12,505 nt of DNA. It comes from an uncultured Shinella sp. GTDB taxonomy: Bacteria > Pseudomonadota > Alphaproteobacteria > Rhizobiales > Rhizobiaceae. A program made the position numbers and the translations under genes. The stretch covers positions 1 through 12,505 of the forward strand of contig CAMPIK010000019.1 in assembly GCA_946886325.1 (NCBI GenBank). The letters run 5' to 3'. This document shows positions 7,150 to 12,505 of the stretch, in pieces (positions within the stretch are counted from its first letter, which is position 1; every line of letters starts with the position of its first letter). The notes under the pieces were generated by a model. The model saw only the letters and a program-made list of their open reading frames with translations, was not told the origin of the DNA and did no database searches.

Positions 7150-8040
7150 CTATTTCAGGCTTTCGAGGATCGTCTTCAACGGACCCTCGACCACCGGCCG
7201 GATATCGGCCCGGTCGAGCGCGAAGGCGACGTTGGCGAGGATGAAGCCGTCCTTGGCACCGCAGTCATAGGTCTGGCCGCGGAAATGATAGGCCGCGAAA
7301 TCCTGGTTCTGCAGCAGCTTCAGCATGCCGTCGGTCAACTGGATCTCGTTGCCGGCGCCACGTTCCTGCGTCGCGAGAATCGGGAAGATTTCCGGCTGGA
7401 GGATATAGCGGCCGTTGATGAAGAAGTTGGACGGTGCGGTGCCCGGCGCCGGTTTCTCGACCATCCGGTCGATCTTGAAGCCGTCGCCAACCTTCTCGCC
7501 GACACCGACGATGCCGTATTTGTGCGCCTGGTCGGGCGCGCATTCCTCAACCGCGATAATGTTGGCGCCGCTCGCCTCGTAGAGTTCGACCATGCCCTTC
7601 ATGCAGCCCTTCTCGGCCTTCATGATCATGTCGGGCAGAAGCAGCGCGAACGGTTCGTTGCCGACCAGCTCACGGGCGCACCAGACCGCGTGACCGAGCC
7701 CGAGCGGCTCCTGCTGGCGGGTGAAGCTCGTGCTGCCGGCAACCGGCAGGATGCTGTCGAGAAGCGTCAGTTCGGCCGTCTTGTTGCGCTGGCGCAGCGT
7801 CTGCTCAAGCTCGACCTGGATGTCGAAATAGTCCTCGATGACGGCCTTGGAGCGGCCGGTGACGAAGATCAGGTGTTCGATGCCGGCTTCCAGCGCCTCG
7901 TCCACCACATATTGAATGACCGGCTTGTCGACGACCGTCAGCATTTCCTTCGGCACCGCCTTCGTCGCGGGAAGGAACCGGGTCCCGAGACCGGCCACCG
8001 GAAATACCGCTTTGCGTACCTTGCGTCGTTCAGCCATCAT
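7150..8040 (-). CDS. galU: UTP--glucose-1-phosphate uridylyltransferase
   Basis: Makes UDP-glucose from UTP and glucose-1-phosphate, the donor for exopolysaccharide, LPS core, cyclic glucan and galactose metabolism; rhizobial homologues are also called ExoN. It is cytoplasmic, 296 residues, full family length. The nucleotidyltransferase signature [17 protein letters not shown] (17-33) holds the nucleotide-binding and catalytic residues. [13 protein letters not shown], the MVEKP segment and FFINGRYIL are further GalU hallmarks. Two ATG codons stand in tandem (8040 and 8037). GAGG at 8047-8044 is three bases from the first and six from the second, so translation probably begins at 8037, giving MAERRKVRK. 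Its TAG directly abuts the TGA of the convergent barrel gene, with no spacer. A plausible sigma70-like promoter lies at 8087-8115. Confidence 0.96.
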   Translation of the reverse strand: MMAERRKVRKAVFPVAGLGTRFLPATKAVPKEMLTVVDKPVIQYVVDEALEAGIEHLIFVTGRSKAVIEDYFDIQVELEQTLRQRNKTAELTLLDSILPVAGSTSFTRQQEPLGLGHAVWCARELVGNEPFALLLPDMIMKAEKGCMKGMVELYEASGANIIAVEECAPDQAHKYGIVGVGEKVGDGFKIDRMVEKPAPGTAPSNFFINGRYILQPEIFPILATQERGAGNEIQLTDGMLKLLQNQDFAAYHFRGQTYDCGAKDGFILANVAFALDRADIRPVVEGPLKTILESLK

Positions 8041-8043
8041 CCA

Positions 8044-8047
8044 CCTC
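8044..8047 (-). promoter_or_regulatory. galU ribosome-binding site that favours the second ATG
   Basis: GAGG on the minus strand is three bases from the ATG at 8040 and six from the ATG at 8037. The usual 5-9 base spacing favours 8037 as the working start, trimming one Met. Confidence 0.6.
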
Positions 8048-8053
8048 GTTGGA

Positions 8054-8072
8054 ACCGCCAGTCATTGGCGGT
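8054..8072 (-). other. Hairpin in the galU 5' leader
   Basis: ACCGCCA (8054-8060) and TGGCGGT (8066-8072) form a 7-bp stem with a 5-base loop, six bases upstream of the galU Shine-Dalgarno in the transcript. It could modulate ribosome access or simply stabilise the 5' end. Confidence 0.4.
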
Positions 8073-8086
8073 GTTGCGCCGCAGCG

Positions 8087-8115
8087 ATTAAATCGGAATT
8101 GCTATTTTTTCGCAA
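8087..8115 (-). promoter_or_regulatory. Putative galU promoter
   Basis: On the minus strand, TTGCGA (8115-8110) and TTTAAT (8092-8087) are separated by 17 bases, matching the sigma70 consensus at 4/6 and 5/6 positions. The predicted start point near 8080 would give a leader of about 40 bases. Only sequence resemblance supports this. Confidence 0.4.
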
Positions 8116-8136
8116 AGGCAGACCACGTCCGCCTTT
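8114..8136. promoter_or_regulatory. Dyad (operator-like) upstream of galU / mltB
   Basis: AAAGGCaGAC-CAC-GTCcGCCTTT is an inverted repeat with 9 of 10 paired positions around a 3-base centre. It lies in the 197-base divergent region and overlaps the outer edge of the putative galU -35 box. There is no T-run after it in either direction and no gene end beside it, so an operator is more likely than a terminator. The regulator is unknown. Confidence 0.4.
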
Positions 8137-8237
8137 CATGGTAAAGAATTTGTTGACTTCGTGTTTGTAGGATTTGCGTTTCCACCGCGTGCGTTCAGCG
8201 CCGTACCGTAATCTCTAGACAACGGAATCGCCGACCG

Positions 8238-9461
8238 ATGTATCAGGATAGAAAACCAAGCCTCCGCAGCGTAGCGCTCACCATGCTCCTCTCGGCCAGC
8301 CTGTTCGCTCCTGCCACCGCTGCCCGGGCTGATGCCGGCTTCCAGAAATGGATCGCGAATTTCTATGCCACCGCAGCCAAGAGTGGCATCTCCAAGTCCA
8401 CCTATCAAAAGGCTTTTTCCGGGGTCAAGACGCCGGACCCGGAAGTGCTCGAAAAAGCCGCCTATCAGCCGGAATTCCGGCACAAGGTCTGGGACTATCT
8501 CGATTCGCGCGTGAACCCCTATACCGTGAAGATCGGCCAGGAGATGTCCGCCAAACATGGCCGCACGCTTGCCGCCATTGAAAACCACTTCGGCGTCGAT
8601 CGGCATATCCTCCTTGCGATCTGGTCGATGGAATCGAACTATGGCGCCGTCCTCGAAAAGGAAGACCGGCTGCATTATGTTCCCCGCGCGCTTGCGACAC
8701 TCGCCTATGCGGACAAACGACGCCAGAAATTCGCCCGCACGCAGTTGATCGCGGCGCTGAAGATCCTTCAGAACGGCGACATTTCGGCGGGCGGCATGAC
8801 GGGCTCCTGGGCCGGCGCGATGGGCCACACGCAGTTCATCCCGACGAGCTATCTGCTTTACGCGATCGATGCCGACGGCAACGGCCATCGCGACATCTGG
8901 AATTCGATCCCGGATGCGCTGGCGACAGCCGCCAACCTGCTCAAGAAGAACGGCTGGCAGACCGGCAAGACCTGGGGCTACGAGATCGCCGTGCCTTCAG
9001 GTGGCGCGAAATACGAGGGCCAGACGAAGACGATCGGCGAATGGGCGAAGCTCGGCTTCGCGCGGCCGAGCGGTGCCGGCTTCAAATATCCGAAGGACCG
9101 CGCCGAACTGCTGCTTCCGGCCGGCGGCAATGGTCCGGGCTTCCTGATGACGCGCAACTTCTTCGTCATCAAGCGCTACAACGCCTCGAACTCCTATGCG
9201 ATGGGCGTCGGCATGCTGGCCGACCAGCTTGCCGGCTATGGCGGCCTTCACCAGCGCTGGCCGCGCCCGGACGGCACGCTCGACATTGCCGAGAAGTTCG
9301 AACTGCAGACCCGCCTCAAGCAGCTTGGCTATTACAGCGGCGAAGTTGATGGCAATTTCGGCTCCGGCTCCAAGGCCGCGATCCAGGCTGTTCAAAGCCG
9401 CATGGGCATGTCGGCCGACGGCGAGCCGAGCCAGTCGCTGCTGAAAGCCCTGCGAAAGTGA
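8238..9461 (+). CDS. mltB: Lytic murein transglycosylase, MltB family, with C-terminal peptidoglycan-binding domain
   Basis: Periplasmic enzyme that cleaves the MurNAc-GlcNAc bond of peptidoglycan with formation of 1,6-anhydroMurNAc. The 407 residues begin with a Sec signal peptide (basic RKPSLR, hydrophobic VALTMLLSASLFA, likely cleavage after ARA at 31 or ADA at 33). The SLT_2/MltB catalytic domain follows (about 34-335). AIWSMESNYGAV carries the expected catalytic Glu (E132), and GSWAGAMGHTQFIPTSY plus DADGNGHRDIW are strong family motifs. A PG_binding_1 module (about 345-405: LQTRLKQLGYYSG and VDGNFGSGSKAAIQAVQ) ends the protein. No lipobox Cys is seen, so it is soluble, unlike E. coli MltB. 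The Shine-Dalgarno is weak (CGGAA about 11 bases upstream). It is divergent from galU and closed by a strong terminator, hence probably monocistronic. Confidence 0.94.
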   Translation: MYQDRKPSLRSVALTMLLSASLFAPATAARADAGFQKWIANFYATAAKSGISKSTYQKAFSGVKTPDPEVLEKAAYQPEFRHKVWDYLDSRVNPYTVKIGQEMSAKHGRTLAAIENHFGVDRHILLAIWSMESNYGAVLEKEDRLHYVPRALATLAYADKRRQKFARTQLIAALKILQNGDISAGGMTGSWAGAMGHTQFIPTSYLLYAIDADGNGHRDIWNSIPDALATAANLLKKNGWQTGKTWGYEIAVPSGGAKYEGQTKTIGEWAKLGFARPSGAGFKYPKDRAELLLPAGGNGPGFLMTRNFFVIKRYNASNSYAMGVGMLADQLAGYGGLHQRWPRPDGTLDIAEKFELQTRLKQLGYYSGEVDGNFGSGSKAAIQAVQSRMGMSADGEPSQSLLKALRK

Positions 9462-9468
9462 CGATATC

Positions 9469-9500
9469 AGGAGAACGCCGCAAGGCGTTCTCCTCTTTCT
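9469..9500 (+). terminator. Intrinsic terminator after mltB
   Basis: An 11-bp perfect stem (9469-9479 with 9484-9494) closes on the GNRA tetraloop GCAA. CTTTCT follows. It begins eight bases after the mltB stop. Confidence 0.85.
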
Positions 9501-9575
9501 GCGCCCGACACTCTTCACCCGGCCCGTGCGATTTGCCATCATGATGCCATCGGACCGCGCAAACGTCTGCCGGCC

Positions 9576-9580
9576 GGGAG
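9576..9580 (+). promoter_or_regulatory. Ribosome-binding site of the DUF459 gene
   Basis: GGGAG is four bases from the ATG at 9585 and seven from the in-frame ATG at 9588. Spacing slightly favours the second Met. The difference is a single residue. Confidence 0.55.
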
Positions 9581-9584
9581 TTAC

Positions 9585-10805
9585 ATGATGCGCTTCGTCG
9601 AAAAAATTGTCCGCTTTCTGCTCGTGCTGTCGCTGATGGTGCTTCCGATGCCGATCGCCTTTGACGAGGCGCAGGCACAGGAGCGCGTGCAGCGGAAGTC
9701 GATCCTTCAGCTGCTGTTCGGCACGCGCAAGCGCGAGGAACCGGTCAAGCGCGCGACGAAGCCGCGGCAGCGCAAGCAGACGCGCGCCCGCTCGACCGCC
9801 ACGCGCAAGGCAGTCGCAGCCGCACCGGCGGCGGTGGAAAAGATCGAGGATGCGCGCAAGGTGCTCGTCATCGGCGATTTCGTCGGCGGCGGGATCGGCG
9901 AAGGCCTGACAGTGGCCTTCGAACAGACGCCGTGCATCGTCATCGAGACGCGGACCAACGGCTCGTCCGGGCTGGTGCGCGACGACTATTACAATTGGCC
10001 GGCCGAACTGCCGGCAATCCTCGCCGAGGTGAAGCCTGCCGCGATTGTGATCGGCATCGGCGCTAACGACCGCCAGGCGATGCGGATTGCGGGCAACTCG
10101 GAGGAGTTCCGGTCCGAGGCCTGGACTCGCGAATACCAGAGCCGCGTGGCGCGCATCGCGACACTCGCCAAATCCGCCCGCGTGCCCTTCTTCTGGGTCG
10201 GCATGCCGGCGTTCCAGTCATCCTCAATGACCGCCGACATGATCACGCTCAACAACATGTATCGCGTCGGGTCCGAGGCGATCGGCGGCGATTTCATCGA
10301 CATCTGGGACGGCTTCGTCGATGAGGGCGGCCGCTTCATCGTCACCGGCTCGGATATCAACGGGCAGCAGGTCCGCCTGCGCGGCTCCGACGGCATCAAC
10401 CTGACAAAGGCCGGCAAGCGCAAGATGGCCTTCTATGTCGAGAAGGAAATCCGCCGGGTTCTCGGCAGTGCTGCCCTTGGCGGCATCAAGCAGGGCAGCG
10501 ACGACCTGACCGATTTCCTTGTATCCGCCCCTGCCGATGACACCGAGATCATCAAGACCTTGCCGATCAGCCTCGTCGATCCCGCGCTCGACGGCGGCAG
10601 CTATCTACTGGGCGGCGGCGAATCACGGCAGACGAGCGGCAAGAGCCCGCGCGACTTGCTGGTGGAGAAGGGTGAGGTTGCCGAAGCGCCCGCCGGCCGC
10701 GTCGACGACTTCCGGCTCGACAAGTCGAAGCCCGTTCAGAAGGTCGAGGCAGAAACCGAGACCACGACAACGCTCCCGGCGGATCGGCAGGAGACCGTGC
10801 AATAG
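9585..10805 (+). CDS. Exported DUF459 / SGNH-hydrolase-like protein, catalytic residues apparently substituted
   Basis: Predicted periplasmic protein of 406 residues. It has a signal peptide (hydrophobic IVRFLLVLSLMVLPMPIAF, cleavage likely after AQA at 31) and a very basic low-complexity stretch (about 47-75, many Arg/Lys). An SGNH-like domain follows (about 92-290), then a polar, probably disordered tail. The SGNH blocks can be traced: VLVIGDFVGGGIGEGL (block I), NGSSGLVRDDYYNWP (block II region), GIGANDRQAM with GxND (159-162, block III) and SDGINLTKAGKRKMA (block V). The nucleophile position in block I is Phe (F99 in GDF, normally GDS), and the block V His position is Asn (N272 in DGIN, normally DGxH). 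DUF459 proteins are distant relatives of esterases and O-acetyl-group enzymes. This copy may be non-catalytic or use other residues. Its place beside mltB suggests a cell-wall or surface-glycan role (inference). Confidence 0.87.
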   Translation: MMRFVEKIVRFLLVLSLMVLPMPIAFDEAQAQERVQRKSILQLLFGTRKREEPVKRATKPRQRKQTRARSTATRKAVAAAPAAVEKIEDARKVLVIGDFVGGGIGEGLTVAFEQTPCIVIETRTNGSSGLVRDDYYNWPAELPAILAEVKPAAIVIGIGANDRQAMRIAGNSEEFRSEAWTREYQSRVARIATLAKSARVPFFWVGMPAFQSSSMTADMITLNNMYRVGSEAIGGDFIDIWDGFVDEGGRFIVTGSDINGQQVRLRGSDGINLTKAGKRKMAFYVEKEIRRVLGSAALGGIKQGSDDLTDFLVSAPADDTEIIKTLPISLVDPALDGGSYLLGGGESRQTSGKSPRDLLVEKGEVAEAPAGRVDDFRLDKSKPVQKVEAETETTTTLPADRQETVQ

Positions 10806-10839
10806 CGCGGACGCCGGCTTTCGGCCCGCGTTCTTTTCT
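10806..10839 (+). terminator. Intrinsic terminator after the DUF459 gene
   Basis: It starts at the base after the TAG. CGCGG (10806-10810) pairs with CCGCG (10826-10830) and GCCG (10813-10816) with CGGC (10822-10825), leaving an AC bulge and a GCTTT loop. TTCTTTTCT follows. Confidence 0.8.
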
Positions 10840-10868
10840 ATCCAACAGGATTTCTGACAGATGCAAAC

Positions 10869-10898
10869 TCCAGCCGAAGCGACGTCGCATCGGCTGGA
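10869..10898 (-). terminator. Hairpin after gltD, probable terminator
   Basis: A 9-bp stem (10869-10877 with 10890-10898) continues past one mismatch into GCG/CGC with an ACGT loop. On the minus strand it begins seven bases after the gltD stop. The downstream minus-strand sequence (AGTTTGCATC) is only modestly T-rich. It is distinct from the + strand terminator at 10806-10839, so each convergent gene has its own hairpin. Confidence 0.6.
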
Positions 10899-10904
10899 TA
10901 TTCG

Positions 10905-12359
10905 TTATTGCGGCAGGGTGGTCGAGCCCATCAGCGCTTCATCGATCGCACGGGCCGCCTGACGGCCCTCGCGGATCGCCCAGACGACGAGCGACTGGCC
11001 GCGGCGCACGTCGCCGGCCGTCCAGAGCTTGTCGACCGACGTCTTGTAGTCGCGATCGTTGGCGACGACGTTCGAAGAGCCACGCCTGTCGGTGTTGATC
11101 GTCAGCCGCTCGCCGAGATCGCCCAGCACGCTGTCGGTGAACGGACCGCGGAAGCCAATGGCGATGAAGACGAGGTCGGCCTTGATGATGAATTCCGTGC
11201 CGGCGATCGGCTTGCGGCGATCATCCACCTGGCAGCACTTGACGCCCGTCAGGATACCATCCTCGCCAACGAATTCGAGCGTGCCGACCTGGAACTCGCG
11301 CACGGCGCCTTCGGCCTGCGAGGAGGAGGTGCGCATCTTCGTCGCCCAGAAGGGCCAGACGGCGAGCTTGTCTTCCTTTTCCGGCGGCTGCGGGCGGATG
11401 TCGAGCTGGGTCACCTTGACCGCGCCCTGGCGGAAGGCCGTGCCGACGCAGTCGGATGCCGTGTCGCCGCCGCCGACGACGACGACGTGCTTGCCGCCGG
11501 CAACGATCGGCTCGGACGGCCAGCCGACGCTGTCGATGTTTTCGCGGCCGACGCGGCGGTTCTGCTGGACGAGATAGGGCATGGCGTCATGCACGCCATA
11601 GAGATCGACACCCGGGATGCCGGCGTCGCGCGGCGTCTCCGAACCGCCACAATAGACGACGGCGTCATGCTCGGCGAGCAGGTCATCAACCGGCTTATCC
11701 ACGCCGACATTGACGCCATAGTGGAAGGTGACGCCCTCGCCCTTCATCTGCTCGACGCGGCGATCGATGAAGTTCTTCTCCATCTTGAAGTCCGGAATGC
11801 CATAGCGCAGCAGGCCGCCAGCCCTGGATTCGCGCTCGAAGACATGAACCTCGTGGCCGGCGCGGGCGAGTTGCTGGGCGGCAGCCATGCCGGCGGGACC
11901 GGAGCCGATGACGGCGACCTTCTTGCCCGTCTTCACGGTTGCCGGCTGCGGCACGATATAGCCCATCTCGTAGGCCTTGTCGGCAATCGCCTGCTCGACG
12001 GTCTTGATCGCGACCGGCGCATCCTCGAGGTTCAGCGTGCAGGCTTCCTCGCACGGCGCCGGGCAGACGCGGCCGGTGAATTCCGGGAAGTTGTTGGTCG
12101 AATGCAGGTTGCGGATCGCCTCGTCCCAGTTGTTGTTGTAGACGAGGTCGTTCCAGTCCGGGATCTGGTTGTGCACGGGACACCCCGTCGGACCATGGCA
12201 ATAGGGGATGCCGCAATCCATGCAGCGGGCAGCCTGTTTCTGCACTTCCGGGTCCGACATCGGGATCGTAAACTCGCGGAAATGGCGAATGCGGTCCGAG
12301 GCCGGCTGATACTTGCCCACCTGCCGGTCGATTTCCAGAAATCCTGTAACCTTGCCCAT
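10905..12359 (-). CDS. gltD: Glutamate synthase [NADPH] small (beta) subunit
   Basis: Small subunit of NADPH-GOGAT. It passes electrons from NADPH through FAD and Fe-S clusters to GltB, which makes glutamate from glutamine and 2-oxoglutarate. The 484 residues are the normal length. The N-terminal Fe-S domain shows two Cys groups: C46, C49, C54, C60 (CMDCGIPYC onward) and C99, C103, C107 (CPAPCEEAC). The FAD Rossmann motif is GSGPAGMAAA (152-161). GGLLRYGIPDFKMEK, the NADPH motif GGGDTASDC (296-304) and the C-terminal TAGDVRRGQSLVVWAIREGRQAA complete the fingerprint. The ATG at 12359 has AGGG about seven bases upstream, next to the stop of the toxin gene before it. The gltB partner is expected upstream on the minus strand, beyond the window, but the immediate neighbour is a vapC-like gene. 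Related dihydropyrimidine dehydrogenase subunits are less likely given the length and motif spacing. Confidence 0.97.
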   Translation of the reverse strand: MGKVTGFLEIDRQVGKYQPASDRIRHFREFTIPMSDPEVQKQAARCMDCGIPYCHGPTGCPVHNQIPDWNDLVYNNNWDEAIRNLHSTNNFPEFTGRVCPAPCEEACTLNLEDAPVAIKTVEQAIADKAYEMGYIVPQPATVKTGKKVAVIGSGPAGMAAAQQLARAGHEVHVFERESRAGGLLRYGIPDFKMEKNFIDRRVEQMKGEGVTFHYGVNVGVDKPVDDLLAEHDAVVYCGGSETPRDAGIPGVDLYGVHDAMPYLVQQNRRVGRENIDSVGWPSEPIVAGGKHVVVVGGGDTASDCVGTAFRQGAVKVTQLDIRPQPPEKEDKLAVWPFWATKMRTSSSQAEGAVREFQVGTLEFVGEDGILTGVKCCQVDDRRKPIAGTEFIIKADLVFIAIGFRGPFTDSVLGDLGERLTINTDRRGSSNVVANDRDYKTSVDKLWTAGDVRRGQSLVVWAIREGRQAARAIDEALMGSTTLPQ

Positions 12360-12367
12360 CGTCTACC

Positions 12368-12505
12368 CTACTCCGTCGCTGCCTGTCGCAGCCAATTCTC
12401 GATCTTCAGCCCCGGCACGCGGGAGAATTCACTTTCGTTCGCCGTGACCAATGTCGCGTCCAATGCAAGGGCATGTGCCGCGATCCAGAGGTCGTTCGGA
12501 CCGAT
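12368..12505 (-). CDS. VapC/FitB-like PIN-domain toxin, C-terminal fragment (truncated by window edge)
   Basis: Only the last 45 codons and TAG are in the window; the frame is open through the edge. The segment IGPNDLWIAAHALA, then ATLVTANESEFSRVPGL and IENWL is the characteristic C-terminal half of VapC-type PIN ribonucleases. The D of PND and the D/E of the TANESEF region match conserved acidic metal-binding positions of that family. Full-length VapC toxins cleave RNA (often initiator tRNA) and are neutralised by a VapB antitoxin normally encoded just upstream, which here lies outside the window. The stop is eight bases before the gltD start, and the gltD ribosome site overlaps this junction, so the two may be cotranscribed. 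Whether the toxin is intact cannot be judged from this fragment. Confidence 0.85.
   Translation of the reverse strand: MGPNDLWIAAHALALDATLVTANESEFSRVPGLKIENWLRQAATE

Noticed and set aside
5457..7244. 595-codon open frame on + that is longer than the barrel gene it overlaps
   Set aside because: Its translation is Arg-rich low-complexity sequence with no recognisable domain or signal peptide. It is an out-of-phase shadow kept open by GC-rich codon bias; the 5587-7149 frame has a signal peptide and barrel pattern.
8030..8065. 12-codon upstream frame ([11 protein letters not shown]) overlapping the galU start on -
   Set aside because: No Shine-Dalgarno precedes it and its ATG sits in a hairpin loop; probably chance.
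8153..8181. TTGACT as a -35 box for mltB
   Set aside because: No acceptable -10 hexamer lies 16-18 bases downstream (GCGTTT), so I do not call a promoter.
9541..9568. Direct repeat GCCATC-ATGAT-GCCATC around 9536-9552
   Set aside because: It is too short and isolated to treat as a repeat element or operator.

Overview
The window is GC-rich chromosomal DNA. Its gene content points to an alphaproteobacterium of the Rhizobiales, most likely Rhizobiaceae (Rhizobium, Sinorhizobium, Agrobacterium or Shinella type). The clues are the protein signatures of ferrochelatase, GalU and the DUF459 protein, the strong GC bias at third codon positions, and a gene order I recall from that family. This placement is by recognition, not by a database search. 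I see no insertion sequence, prophage, CRISPR array, tRNA or rRNA. Ten intact or near-intact genes and one gene fragment account for almost all of the sequence, and no gene-free stretch exceeds about 200 bases.

Layout: (1) 2-1699 (+) is the 3' part of a 5'-nucleotidase that ends in a LysM domain, closed by a strong intrinsic terminator. (2) hemH (ferrochelatase) follows on +, ending at a GC-rich hairpin. (3) A tightly coupled pair on +, qmcA (SPFH/stomatin-like) and nfeD. (4) kpsF/kdsD (arabinose-5-phosphate isomerase) on -, converging on nfeD with two bases between stop codons. (5) An outer-membrane beta-barrel protein on +, divergent from kpsF. (6) galU on -, whose stop codon directly abuts the barrel gene's stop codon. 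(7) An MltB-type lytic transglycosylase on +, divergent from galU and closed by a GNRA-loop terminator. (8) A secreted DUF459/SGNH-like protein on +, closed by a terminator. (9) gltD (glutamate synthase small subunit) on -. (10) The 3' end of a VapC-like PIN-domain toxin on -, eight bases upstream of gltD and running off the window.

Functionally this is mainly a cell-envelope neighbourhood. KpsF feeds Kdo/LPS synthesis. GalU makes UDP-glucose for surface polysaccharides. The beta-barrel protein sits in the outer membrane. MltB and the LysM nucleotidase act at peptidoglycan, the DUF459 protein is exported, and QmcA/NfeD act in membrane quality control. hemH and gltD are core metabolism.

I do not see a clear new multi-gene system. 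The points most worth a second look are: a DUF459 protein that appears to lack both the SGNH nucleophile Ser and the catalytic His; a VapC toxin gene abutting gltD; the LysM-nucleotidase fusion with its low-complexity linker; and dyad symmetries in the two divergent intergenic regions.
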